Below are positions 43,937 through 52,325 of a DNA stretch of 64,000 nt, in pieces. The stretch's first letter is position 1, and the number at the start of each line of letters is the position of its first letter. Source of the stretch: AP-15 sp963712825 (GTDB lineage: Bacteria; Pseudomonadota; Alphaproteobacteria; ATCC43930; CGMCC-115725); contig CAVQJP010000002.1 in NCBI GenBank assembly GCA_963712825.1, forward strand, positions 310,001-374,000, read 5' to 3'. The position numbers and the translations under genes were made by a program. The notes beneath the pieces were generated by a model. It saw nothing but the letters and a program-made list of their open reading frames with translations, had not been told where the DNA came from and did not search any database.

Positions 43937-44737
43937 GTGACACAGGCGGGAGAGGCGTTTCGCGAAGGCCATGTCGAGGCCGACGGCTTTCGCATCCGGT
44001 ACATGGCCGCCGGAGACGGAGCGCCGCTGGTGCATCTGCACGGCGCCGGCGGGCTGCGGCTGACGCCGAGCCACGATCTGCTGAGCCGGCAGTTCCGGGT
44101 CGTCGCCTTCGAGATGCCGGGGTTCGGCAGCTCGGCTGAGAACACGCGCACGCGCAGCCAACCGGAATTGGCGGCGACGATGGCGCAGGCTGCCGACGCG
44201 CTCGGTCTTGAGCAGTTCAACCTGATGGGCACTTCGTTTGGCGGCAAGACCGCCCTGTGGCTCGCGGTGCAGCAGCCGCAACGGGTGCGCACCTTGGTTC
44301 TCGAAGCGCCGGCGGCAATCCGTCCCGAGGGCAGCGAACCGCCCTCCGGGTCGCCCGAGGAAATGGCGCGCCGTCTCTACGCCCATCCCGAGCGGGTGAC
44401 GCCGCCGCCCGCCGCGGACCCGGCGGTGCGGGGCCGGACGGCGCGGCTGGTGGCCCGGCTGCGCGGCCCTAACCGCGACCCCGAGCTTGAGGCGCGGCTG
44501 GCGGGCGTCGCCATCCCGACCCTGGTTCTGTTCGGCACCCTCGACCGGGTGATCGCGCCGGAGATGGGGCATTTCTACAAGGAGCTGATGCCCAACGCCC
44601 ATCTGGTGTTTGTCTATGATGCCGGACACGCGATCAGCACCGAACGTCCGGAGGCCTTCACCGAGGTCGTCGGCGATTTTGTCGAGCGCCGCGAGGCGTT
44701 TGTGATCAGCCGCAACGAAACCGTGATCCACCCGTAG
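43937..44737 (+). CDS. Alpha/beta-hydrolase
   Basis: A 266-aa protein starting at a GTG (MTQAGEAFREGHVEADGFRI). Oxyanion region VHLHGAGGLRL, nucleophile elbow FNLMGTSFGGKTA (Ser near residue 99), Asp in LVLFGTLDRVIAP and His in VFVYDAGHAIST complete the triad. This is the meta-cleavage-product-hydrolase / epoxide-hydrolase / esterase superfamily. Probably one unit with the LLM gene, 34 bp upstream: an oxygenase plus a hydrolase suggests breakdown of a small organic compound. Confidence 0.87.
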   Translation: MTQAGEAFREGHVEADGFRIRYMAAGDGAPLVHLHGAGGLRLTPSHDLLSRQFRVVAFEMPGFGSSAENTRTRSQPELAATMAQAADALGLEQFNLMGTSFGGKTALWLAVQQPQRVRTLVLEAPAAIRPEGSEPPSGSPEEMARRLYAHPERVTPPPAADPAVRGRTARLVARLRGPNRDPELEARLAGVAIPTLVLFGTLDRVIAPEMGHFYKELMPNAHLVFVYDAGHAISTERPEAFTEVVGDFVERREAFVISRNETVIHP

Positions 44738-45015
44738 CGGGTGGCGCCTGATTGGATCCACGCCCGCCAAAGCGCGTTCCGCAGCTGCAGGCGCGGTTGC
44801 TCCGGATGTCTGCCGCGGCGCGCACAACGGCGGGGTAGGGGGATCGTGAACTTCACAGACATCGCCTGGCGATGGGGCGCAAGTTCTGTCTAATTTAGGG
44901 TAACTATTTACTGTTTGTTGTTGCCGCGGCGGCATAATCCGATAAGCACTATGGCACTGCGGGTTTCGTGCGGGCAACGCGCGCGGAGTTCTCGCGCCCC
45001 AATTTGGAACGCGCA

Positions 45016-46164
45016 ATGCGATCTTGGATCATCATCGTGGCGAGCGCGGCGGTGGCGCTTGGCGCCGCCGCAGCGCTGGCTCGGCCCGAGCTCGGGTCGA
45101 TGGCGCACGCGGCGGTGTTGCCAAATCTGCCGCCGTTGCTGCCAACATTGGCCGTGGCGGCGCTGGCGGTCTACGGGCTCTGCGCAATCCTGCTGACCAC
45201 GGGCAATCTGATCGCCGAGGCGCTGCGGATACGCCGGCATCTCGACCGCAACCCTCCCCATCACGGGCCGGCGCGCCCCGGCTGGCCCGCGGCGTTCGAG
45301 CGCAGCGAATTGCGCCGGCTGGTCCCGCCGCCGGCTGCGGTGCAGCCGAGGCCCGCGCCGGTCGACGGCACGGTTGTGCTGCAAGGCCGGTTCGAGCCGC
45401 GCGAGGCGAGGCGGGAAGTGGCGCGGCTGTATTATATCGGAGCGGCGCGCACGCATTTTTTCAGCGCGCTGATCGTGCTGGCCGCCGGGGTTGTCCTCGG
45501 GACGGCACAGCAGCACGGGCCGCTCCCGATCATGCCCGGGCCGATCCCCACCGTTCCCGCGGCCCTGGCAGTGGCGGGGCTGGCCCTGCTCGCAATTCTC
45601 GCTCGGATCGCCGTCGATGTCGCCGCCGAGCCGCTGATCGAAAAAATCGCGCGGCTGCCGGCCGAGCCGGTCGAGGCGGGTCTGCTGCGCCGAACGGCGG
45701 CGCTGCTTGAGACCGCGCCGGCGCCGGGTCCGGCACGCGATTTTTCGGGCGCCGGCACAGCGCTGCAGATTCCCGATCGGCTCGTCACTGTCCTCGAGCA
45801 GGGGCATCATGCGCTGCTCGATGCGATCGAACGGCTGGCGGTCACGACCGAGGCGTTGGCGACGACGACGAATTCGTCGGTCGAAGCTCTCGAAGGCGCC
45901 TTTCGCGCCGCCGAATTGCATCAGCAGACCGCGGCGCAAATTGCCGGGGTCGACACCGCGGCGATGACCGACCTGCGTGACGCGGTCGTCGCCCTGACCG
46001 CGCTCTTGGAGCGGGCGCGGAATGCTCCCGCCGCCACCGGCGAGACCGCCGGGGAGTCCGGCGCGCAGCCGGACCGACCGCCCGGCGCGGCGCCGCCGGA
46101 CCGCGAGCCCGATTTGGCGCGGGAATTGCGCAAGCTGCTGCAGGAAATCGAAACCGCGCCTTAG
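45016..46164 (+). CDS. Unrecognised inner-membrane protein with C-terminal cytoplasmic domain
   Basis: A 382-aa protein from the ATG at 45016; the frame is open from a GTG at 44968. Four hydrophobic segments: SWIIIVASAAVALGAAAALA, LAVAALAVYGLCAILL, FFSALIVLAAGVVLGTA and LAVAGLALLAILARIAVDVA, arranged as two pairs split by a ~70-residue loop. The C-terminal ~170 residues form an Ala/Leu/Glu-rich helical region (LEQGHHALLDAIERLAVTTE) and a Pro-rich stretch. The layout loosely recalls MotA/ExbB-like proteins, but no family motif is convincing. Confidence 0.7.
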   Translation: MRSWIIIVASAAVALGAAAALARPELGSMAHAAVLPNLPPLLPTLAVAALAVYGLCAILLTTGNLIAEALRIRRHLDRNPPHHGPARPGWPAAFERSELRRLVPPPAAVQPRPAPVDGTVVLQGRFEPREARREVARLYYIGAARTHFFSALIVLAAGVVLGTAQQHGPLPIMPGPIPTVPAALAVAGLALLAILARIAVDVAAEPLIEKIARLPAEPVEAGLLRRTAALLETAPAPGPARDFSGAGTALQIPDRLVTVLEQGHHALLDAIERLAVTTEALATTTNSSVEALEGAFRAAELHQQTAAQIAGVDTAAMTDLRDAVVALTALLERARNAPAATGETAGESGAQPDRPPGAAPPDREPDLARELRKLLQEIETAP

Positions 46165-46479
46165 CCGGCCCGCTGTAAAGTTTCCTATATTCGCGACCGA
46201 CCCGCGGTGCCGTCACGCGGGCGTGGGCGGAATCTAAAGCGACCGAAGCCGCGCGCAGCTCTGGACTCCGCGTCGCGAAAAACGACGGCCGGTAGCAACA
46301 TCGCCTCAGCCCGGCCCAGATGGGCACCGGTCGCGCCCGCAGCCGGCGGCGCAGGCGAGCAAAAACAATGGCGGGCTTCACCGTAATTTGATCCCGCCGC
46401 CCCTTGGTATTTGCATCGAGCGCCGCAGATTACTAGGGTGGCCCACCCGCGTTCGGCGCTTTCGGATCGGAGACTGACC
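46165..46479. other. Intergenic region (315 bp), nothing recognised
   Basis: No plausible coding frame, strong hairpin or promoter motif was found apart from the RBS-like CGGAG before the GTG at 46480. Confidence 0.4.
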
Positions 46480-46974
46480 GTGCGGCGACACCGTCTGACG
46501 CTCTCGATATTGTTCGGCCTGTTGCTCGTCGCGACCGCTTGCGCCCAGCCGACCGCTTCAACAGTCTCGCAAGCGCAAGTCCCGCCGCTGAAGCCGGGAA
46601 CTGGGCGGGTCTGGTTTTTGCGTGCATCGGAATCGCCGCAATTCGGCGCCGTTCAAGCATTCTCGCCGATGATCTATGCGAACGGCGCGCCGGTCGCCGC
46701 CATTCCGGTAGCGACCGGGTTTTATCGCGACTTCGCGCCGGGAACCTACCAATTCACGGTCCAGCCGTTGGGCCTGCCGACCCCTCAGGCGACTACCCTG
46801 CAGCTGGCCGCGGGAACGCAGAGCTATCTCCAGGTCGACTGGGTCGCGAGCTGGACGCAGGGCTATGCGCCGGCGAGCTGGAATTTCTCGCCGAACACCT
46901 TTGCCATTCTGTCGATGTCGCCTCAGCTCGCGCTCGCATACCTCCCGACCCTGGGCTATCTCGGCGAGCGGTAA
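46480..46974 (+). CDS. Putative lipoprotein of unknown function
   Basis: A 164-aa protein from the GTG at 46480 (CGGAG nine bases upstream); the frame is open from 46411. The signal VRRHRLTLSILFGLLLVATA ends in a lipobox with Cys (VATAC). The mature part is beta-rich: GTGRVWFLRASESPQFGAV, SPMIYANGAPVAAIPVATGF and APGTYQFTVQPLGLPTPQA, resembling DUF2846-type lipoproteins where a peptide-like ligand domain is suspected. Not firmly assigned. Confidence 0.7.
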   Translation: MRRHRLTLSILFGLLLVATACAQPTASTVSQAQVPPLKPGTGRVWFLRASESPQFGAVQAFSPMIYANGAPVAAIPVATGFYRDFAPGTYQFTVQPLGLPTPQATTLQLAAGTQSYLQVDWVASWTQGYAPASWNFSPNTFAILSMSPQLALAYLPTLGYLGER

Positions 46975-47081
46975 TGCGTAATCGATCCGCGTCGGACAAT
47001 ATCGCAACACCCATCGCCGGCGCCCTCTTGCGGAATGGTGGGGTTGCTTGGCCTGTCCGCCAGAAGCGGGGACGAGATGCG

Positions 47082-48287
47082 TCAGACCCGATCGAGCGCC
47101 TGAGCCAGATCGGCGACCAGGTCGGCCTCGGCTTCGAGACCGGCCGAGAGCCGCACCAGCCCGTCGCCGATGCCGAGTGCTGCGCGAGCCTCGGGCTTGA
47201 GCCGCGAATGGGTGGTTGTTGCGGGGTGGGTGACGAGGCTTTTCGAATCGCCGAGATTGTTCGAGATGTCGACGAGCCGCAGCGCGTCGAGAAAGCGAAA
47301 GCAGTCCGCCTTGTCGCCGGCCACGTCAAATGACACAAGGCTGCCGCCGGCCTTCATCTGGCGCGTGGCCAATTCATGCTGCGGATGGCTCGGCAGCCCA
47401 GGATAGATCACCCGGTCGATCTTTGGATGGGCTTCGAGGAACGCGGCGATCGCGGCGGCGGTGCGGCATTGCCGCTCGACCCGCAATTCGAGCGTCTCCA
47501 GACCCTTGAGCAGCAGCCAGGCGTTGAACGGGCTCAAAGACGGTCCGGTGTGGCGGTAAAACAGACCGAGATCGTCCTTGACGAATTTTTCCGAGGCCAG
47601 GATGGCGCCACCGAGACAGCGTCCCTGGCCGTCGATGTGCTTGGTCGCCGAATAGACGACGACGTCGGCACCGAGCGCCAACGGCTTTTGCAGCAATGGC
47701 GTTGCGAACACGTTGTCGACGATCAGGAGACCGCCGGCGCGATGGGTCAGCCGCGCGACCTCGGCGAGGTCGACGATCTCCATCGCCGGGTTGGACGGGC
47801 TCTCGCAAAACGCCGCCGCGGCACCGCCCGCCAGCGCCGTCTCCCACGCATTGAGGTCGCGTCCGTCGACGAGCACGGTCTCGATGCCCCAGCGCGGCAG
47901 CAGTTCCGCGACAATGTAGTGGCACGAGCCGAAGAGGGCGCGGCTCGACACGACGCGCTGCCCGGCGCGCAGCCGGCACAGCAACGCCGCGAACACCGCC
48001 GCCATGCCGCTCGCCGTGGCGCGGCACGCCTCGGCACCCTCGATCAGCCGCAGCCGCTCCTCGAACATCGCGACGGTCGGGTTGCGGTAGCGCGAATAGA
48101 CATAGCGCGCGCCGTCCTGGGCAAAGGCGGCTTCGGCCGCGGCGGCGTCGCCGTAGACAAAACCCGAGGTCATGAACAAAGCCTCGCAGGTCTCGTCATA
48201 GGGGCTGCGGGCGGCGCCGCCGCGCACCAGGATGGTTGCGGGCGAGACGGTTGCGGCAAGGTCGGCGGGCAAGACGGGCTTGGTCAT
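47082..48287 (-). CDS. metZ: O-succinylhomoserine sulfhydrylase
   Basis: A 401-aa PLP enzyme of the Cys/Met-metabolism family. YSRYRNPTVAMFEERLRLIE contacts the PLP phosphate, GLLIVDNVFATPLLQKPLAL holds the Asp that binds the pyridine N, and the PLP Lys is in VVYSATKHIDGQGRCLGG. SLVTHPATTTHSRL is the substrate-carboxylate region. MetZ makes homocysteine directly from O-succinylhomoserine and sulfide. The upstream SAM-II riboswitch and terminator show that it is shut down when S-adenosylmethionine is abundant. RBS GGAGAG precedes the ATG. Confidence 0.92.
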   Translation of the reverse strand: MTKPVLPADLAATVSPATILVRGGAARSPYDETCEALFMTSGFVYGDAAAAEAAFAQDGARYVYSRYRNPTVAMFEERLRLIEGAEACRATASGMAAVFAALLCRLRAGQRVVSSRALFGSCHYIVAELLPRWGIETVLVDGRDLNAWETALAGGAAAAFCESPSNPAMEIVDLAEVARLTHRAGGLLIVDNVFATPLLQKPLALGADVVVYSATKHIDGQGRCLGGAILASEKFVKDDLGLFYRHTGPSLSPFNAWLLLKGLETLELRVERQCRTAAAIAAFLEAHPKIDRVIYPGLPSHPQHELATRQMKAGGSLVSFDVAGDKADCFRFLDALRLVDISNNLGDSKSLVTHPATTTHSRLKPEARAALGIGDGLVRLSAGLEAEADLVADLAQALDRV

Positions 48288-48329
48288 CGGCAGGTCTCTC
48301 CAATGCGAGGCCGCGCCGAGATCGGCAGC

Positions 48330-48363
48330 AAAAAGCCCCGGTCCCGCGCGGGCCAGGGCTCCT
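48330..48363 (-). terminator. Terminator of the metZ riboswitch leader
   Basis: On the minus strand, GGAGCCCTGGCCC-GCGC-GGGACCGGGGCT is followed by TTTTTGC. It lies between the SAM-II aptamer and metZ, so SAM binding probably promotes early termination; this coupling is inferred from position. Confidence 0.75.
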
Positions 48364-48373
48364 TTCAGAACAC

Positions 48374-48433
48374 CCGACCTTTTAGCGCTTTTTTTAACGT
48401 GGGGCGCAAGCCGGTCGGCTCAAATCACCACGA
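48374..48433 (-). promoter_or_regulatory. SAM-II riboswitch aptamer upstream of metZ
   Basis: Minus-strand sequence CGTGGTGATTTGAGCCG, then CGGCTTGCGCCCCACG, TTAAAAAAAGCGCTAAAAGG. CGTGG/CCACG forms the P1 stem, the GATTTGAGCCG and CGCTAAA blocks are the conserved SAM-II elements, and the A-rich TTAAAAAAA joins the H-type pseudoknot. SAM-II occurs almost only in alphaproteobacteria and controls metA, metZ or metX genes. The placement fits. Confidence 0.9.
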
Positions 48434-48525
48434 TCGCGGGCTTCCTAGCCTGACCAGCACGGCGCTGTCAAGGGCGCCAAGCTCGCCCTGACCCTCGGCT
48501 GGGAGTCGAGGCGCCGCCCGGACTT

Positions 48526-48738
48526 TCACAAATGGGTGCCGCGGTCGAGCAGGATTGCGGCGTATTCGCGGTAGCTCACGCCGAGCGCCTCGGCGCGGGC
48601 AAGCCGGGCGAGGGCGATCTCGCGCGGCGGTGTCTTCCACGCCCTGGCATGGGCTTTTCGCCAGCAAAACGACCGCCAGCCCGCCTCGGGATCGAGCGGC
48701 GGCCCGCGGTTGTGCCCGATCGGCGGCGGTGCGTGCAA
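48526..48738 (-). CDS. Small conserved alphaproteobacterial protein (IGHNRGPPLD motif)
   Basis: A 70-aa protein: PPIGHNRGPPLDPEAGW at the N-terminus and KTPPREIALARLARAEALGV with SYREYAAILLDRGTHL at the C-terminus. I recall this family as a common short hypothetical in Rhizobiales and Rhodospirillales; the function is unknown. Basic and Trp-rich (WRSFCWRKAHARAW), it may bind nucleic acid. It lies between the metZ leader and the methyltransferase gene, in the same direction as both. Confidence 0.75.
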   Translation of the reverse strand: MHAPPPIGHNRGPPLDPEAGWRSFCWRKAHARAWKTPPREIALARLARAEALGVSYREYAAILLDRGTHL

Positions 48739-48787
48739 AGCCGTTGCCTCGGCGCCGTGCCCGCCCGCCCCTGACCGGACCGCGAGA

Positions 48788-49660
48788 TTACCGTTCGGCG
48801 ACGGGCGAAGCGGGACCGGGCGTCGTGGTCTCGCCGCCCGCCGGCAGCGTCGTCAGGATCAGAATATTCGGGCGGTCCTCGACGACGACGAATTTGCCGA
48901 TTTCCTCAAACGCGGCGCGATGGACCGGGTCGACATAAACCACGATCACCCGACAGCCGCTCTCGTCGCGGTGCGAAGCCAGGCGGCGCGCGACCTGCGA
49001 TATGACCGGCGGCCCAAACGGATTGTAGAGGTAGCATACGAGATTGCCGGGCGGCGGCTCGAACGCAGCGGCGTCGCCGTGCAATGCGCTGACTACCCCG
49101 GCGCGGACCGCCTCGGGCGGCAGCAAGGCGATGTTCTGCTCGGCGATCTCATGCAGCTCGCGCGAAAATTCGACGCCGGCGACGGATTTGAACGCGAACC
49201 CCGCGGCCACGATCAGCACCCGCCCCTTGCCCGATCCATAGTCGACAAAAGCGTAATCGGCATAGTCGATCCCGAGCTGCGCCAATGTCGCGCGAACCAT
49301 GCCGGCGCCGCTCGGCTCGTAACGCGTCGCGGCACAGGCGGCGGTTCCGCCGACATCGAGGCTGCCGACTTCGCGGATGCCGGCGGTGTCGGTGCCGAAG
49401 GCCGCGTCGACCGGATTGCCGTCCGACGGCGTTGCGCCGCGATGGCGGGCAAGGAGGGCGAGGTTGTGCACGGCGAGCCTGACAAATTCCGCAGGCGGGT
49501 GGCGGCGCCACGCGGATCTCAGCCGTGCCAGCGGTTTCGCCGCGACAAAGGCGCGGACGCACGCACCGCGTCCGCCGCCAGCCCCCGTTCGGGGCCGGAC
49601 CCCCGCCGTCGCGGATGGCTCGAGTGGTCGTTCCGCCTGCCGGCCGAATACCATCAGCAT
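48788..49660 (-). CDS. Class I SAM-dependent methyltransferase
   Basis: A 290-aa protein. The SAM-binding motif I is FVDYGSGKGRVLIVAAGF (residues ~145-160), then GVEFSRELHEIAEQNIALLP (motif II region), and NLVCYLYNPFGPPVI replaces the usual motif IV. A ~95-residue Arg/Ala-rich N-terminal extension precedes the fold. The DOT1-like VDYGSGKGR type is common in bacterial polysaccharide or small-molecule methylases. The acceptor is unknown. It is divergent from the GNAT-like gene at 49858. Confidence 0.82.
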   Translation of the reverse strand: MLMVFGRQAERPLEPSATAGVRPRTGAGGGRGACVRAFVAAKPLARLRSAWRRHPPAEFVRLAVHNLALLARHRGATPSDGNPVDAAFGTDTAGIREVGSLDVGGTAACAATRYEPSGAGMVRATLAQLGIDYADYAFVDYGSGKGRVLIVAAGFAFKSVAGVEFSRELHEIAEQNIALLPPEAVRAGVVSALHGDAAAFEPPPGNLVCYLYNPFGPPVISQVARRLASHRDESGCRVIVVYVDPVHRAAFEEIGKFVVVEDRPNILILTTLPAGGETTTPGPASPVAER

Positions 49661-49857
49661 GGCCCTTTGAGGATGGTCCTGGTCGAGGTCCTCGGTCGTT
49701 TATTATACCGAACCCGCGGCTCGGCTGGTTGATTGATGTCGATCGTCTTGATCCCGCGCTGCGGTTTCCAATCTGCCGATCAGTTCGTCGCCGCACGTTG
49801 CCTGACAGTCACGCGCGCCCGGCTCACCGTATAGCCTTTCTTAATTTTTATGGACGA

Positions 49858-51111
49858 ATGATCGTGAGAGCCTCTTACCGGAACTGCGTCAGCCACGCCG
49901 CCTGCCGGGCCTCGCCGCCAGGTGCGGAGGGGAGCGGCGCCTGGCAGGCTTTCACCGGCGAGGCGTTGCGCGAGCCGACGACGATAGACGAGATCCGCGA
50001 TTTGATGGCGCAAAGCGGCGACCGGCTGCTGACCCACGATCCCGTCTGGGTGGCGGCCCGCGGGCCGAATGCCAGCGGCGGCGACAACGCCGAGCCGGTC
50101 TACGGGCTGCGCCGCAATGGCCGGATGCTCGGCTATGCCGCTTTTGTCCGCGGCGCCAGGACGCTGCGCTTTGCCATCGGTGAGTTGACGCTGTACCGGC
50201 ACCTCGTCCCGAGCCTCACGCTGGTCCACGATGTAACGCTTGCCGCCGCCTCCGAGGCGGAGCGCATCGGGCAAATTTGCGATCTGTTGGCATTGTTGGC
50301 GCTGCACGCGGCACCGCGGCGGGCGCTCTTCCTCGAGGGCGTGCCGACCGAGAGCGCGCTGTTTGCAGCAGCAACGCAGCGGCTGGCCGGGAGCGGCTGG
50401 ATCGTCGTGCGGCTGGGCGAGAGCTACGAGCATCAATTCGCCGACCTGCCGCCGAGCTATGAGCTCTATGAGCGCCAGCTGGGCGGGCGTTCGCGCCAGA
50501 GCCTGCGCTATTCCCGGCGCAAGCTGCTCGAGCATGTCGACGGCGCGCTGCGGGCTTGCTGCTTTGCCGAGCGCCGGGATGTGGCCGCGTTCGTCGCCGC
50601 CGCGCAGGCGATCTCAAAAAAGACCTACCAATGGAACCTGCTGGATCTCGGATTGCGCGATGCGGCCACTTTGGCGGCGCGGCTCGAGCTTGCCGCCGAT
50701 CACGGCTGGATGCGCTGCTACATCCTCTATTGCCGGGACGAGCCGGTCGCCTTTATGCTCGGATACGTATATTGCGGCGTCTATTACTACATGGATATCG
50801 GCTACGACCCGGCTTGGGCGAAGTGGTCGGTCGGCTCGATCCTGCAGATGGAAGTCGTCAAGGATTTGTTGTCGAGCGATGATCCGCCGAGTCGATTTGA
50901 TTTTTCGACCGGGTTTGGGAGCCACAAGGCCAGGTTCGGCAATGCCGCGCGCCAGGAGGCCAATATTTTAATGCTTCCTGCCGGTTTATTTTACCGCCTG
51001 ATCGCCCGCGGGTACCGCGTCAGCGTCGTTCTCGACAAAAAGGCAGGGGCGGCCGCGGACGCGCTCGGCATCAAGACCCGGCTCAAGAAATGGCTGCGGC
51101 GCGTTGGCTGA
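49858..51111 (+). CDS. GNAT-family acetyltransferase (CelD/BcsL-like, Acetyltransf_6)
   Basis: A 417-aa protein from the ATG at 49858. The second half is GNAT-like: ISKKTYQWNLLDLGLRDA, YILYCRDEPVAFMLGYVYCG, DIGYDPAWAKWSVGSILQME and RFDFSTGFGSHKARFG, the pattern of CelD/BcsL-type proteins linked to exopolysaccharide modification. The first ~110 residues resemble the family's N-terminal GNAT copy. It is next to a sulfotransferase gene in the same direction, with a 64-bp gap, suggesting polymer decoration. Confidence 0.82.
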   Translation: MIVRASYRNCVSHAACRASPPGAEGSGAWQAFTGEALREPTTIDEIRDLMAQSGDRLLTHDPVWVAARGPNASGGDNAEPVYGLRRNGRMLGYAAFVRGARTLRFAIGELTLYRHLVPSLTLVHDVTLAAASEAERIGQICDLLALLALHAAPRRALFLEGVPTESALFAAATQRLAGSGWIVVRLGESYEHQFADLPPSYELYERQLGGRSRQSLRYSRRKLLEHVDGALRACCFAERRDVAAFVAAAQAISKKTYQWNLLDLGLRDAATLAARLELAADHGWMRCYILYCRDEPVAFMLGYVYCGVYYYMDIGYDPAWAKWSVGSILQMEVVKDLLSSDDPPSRFDFSTGFGSHKARFGNAARQEANILMLPAGLFYRLIARGYRVSVVLDKKAGAAADALGIKTRLKKWLRRVG

Positions 51112-51175
51112 ACGAGCAGGATTCAATCAAGCTTTACCTCGCAATATCGGGTCTGAACCACAAGCGAGCGCGATC

Positions 51176-52231
51176 ATGACGTCTACAGTCGCCGGGCCGA
51201 CATATGACGCTGCTTCGGGCGGGCCGGGCAAACCTATGCCGGGTGCGTCGGGTCCGATACTGATCATCGGCGTCCCGCGCTCGGGAACCAGCTGGCTCGG
51301 CAAGATTTTCGACAGCCATCCGGGTGTGCTCTATCGGCACGAGCCGGACGACGTGATCGCGCAGCCCGATTTTCCGGGCATCTGTCCGGTGGAGGACATT
51401 CCGCGCTACGCGGCTGCGGCGCGGCGCTATGTGGCGCAGCTGACGACCGTGCGGCAGGTCAAATCATCCGGGACAAGACCGCTCTTCGCCAAGCCGTTCC
51501 AGCCGTTTGCCGCGCCGCTGATCCGGCGGACATTGGCGCTCGCCCTGCGCGCGGGCGAAGCCGTTCCGCCCGCCGCCCCGTGGCTGAAGCGGGTGCCGAT
51601 CCCCGATTTCGTCAGCGGCGACGCCGCCGGGATCACCTATGTCATCAAATCCGTCGCCCTGATCGGCGCGGTGGCGTTGTTGGCGCGCGCGGTTCCGGAA
51701 AGCCGGATCATCGCGGTCTTTCGCCACCCCTGCGGCCAGCTCGCCTCGGTTAGGCGCGCCGCCGCGGCCGGCTACCGCGGGGCGCTCTTCGGGCCCCGGG
51801 TGCTGGCGACGGAGCGGGCGCGGGAGCTGGGAATGACGCGGGAATGCTACGACGCGCTGCCGGTGCTGGACCAGTGGGTCTGGGCGTGGGCCCTGGTTCA
51901 CGCGAAGCTGTTCGAGGAGGCCGGCAATCTCTCGAATGTGCGTCTGCTGCGTTACGAAAACCTCTGCCAAGCCCCGATCGAAGAGGCAAGCGAGCTGATG
52001 GCGTTCGCGCGGTTGCCGTGGACGCGAGAGACCCAGCGGTTCATCGAAGACACCAGCCACAGCAATGGCCGCGAGGGATATTTCAGCCTGTTCCGCAATC
52101 CGATGGAGGCGGCGACAAAGTGGCAGCGCGAGCTCTCCGCCGACGAGATCGCCCATTTCAGCGGGATTGTCGAACGGGTGCTGCCGCCCGAATCCAGAGA
52201 GCGGGCTTTGGGCAGCTCGCAGCCGAGCTGA
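51176..52231 (+). CDS. Sulfotransferase
   Basis: A 351-aa protein from the ATG at 51176; a TTG at 51104 overlaps the previous gene and is less likely. The PAPS-binding loop ILIIGVPRSGTSWLGKIFDS is near residue 30, and the 3'-phosphate-binding region IIAVFRHPCGQLASVRRA is near residue 180. EEAGNLSNVRLLRYENLCQA follows the Sulfotransfer_3 pattern. It transfers sulfate from PAPS to a hydroxyl or amine of an unknown acceptor, perhaps a surface glycan with the GNAT neighbour. Confidence 0.85.
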   Translation: MTSTVAGPTYDAASGGPGKPMPGASGPILIIGVPRSGTSWLGKIFDSHPGVLYRHEPDDVIAQPDFPGICPVEDIPRYAAAARRYVAQLTTVRQVKSSGTRPLFAKPFQPFAAPLIRRTLALALRAGEAVPPAAPWLKRVPIPDFVSGDAAGITYVIKSVALIGAVALLARAVPESRIIAVFRHPCGQLASVRRAAAAGYRGALFGPRVLATERARELGMTRECYDALPVLDQWVWAWALVHAKLFEEAGNLSNVRLLRYENLCQAPIEEASELMAFARLPWTRETQRFIEDTSHSNGREGYFSLFRNPMEAATKWQRELSADEIAHFSGIVERVLPPESRERALGSSQPS

Positions 52232-52325
52232 TCGACGGGGGCGGTTTTGTGCCGCCACAACTTGGGCGGTATGTCCCGCGGACCTCGCAACGTCGTCGTA
52301 ATCAGCTGATTTGCCTGATGTTGCA

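Noticed and set aside
45842..46381. A 179-residue minus-strand frame in the gap before the 46480 lipoprotein
   Set aside because: It overlaps the 3' end of the membrane protein gene, is Arg/Pro/Ala-rich, and shows no RBS or motif.
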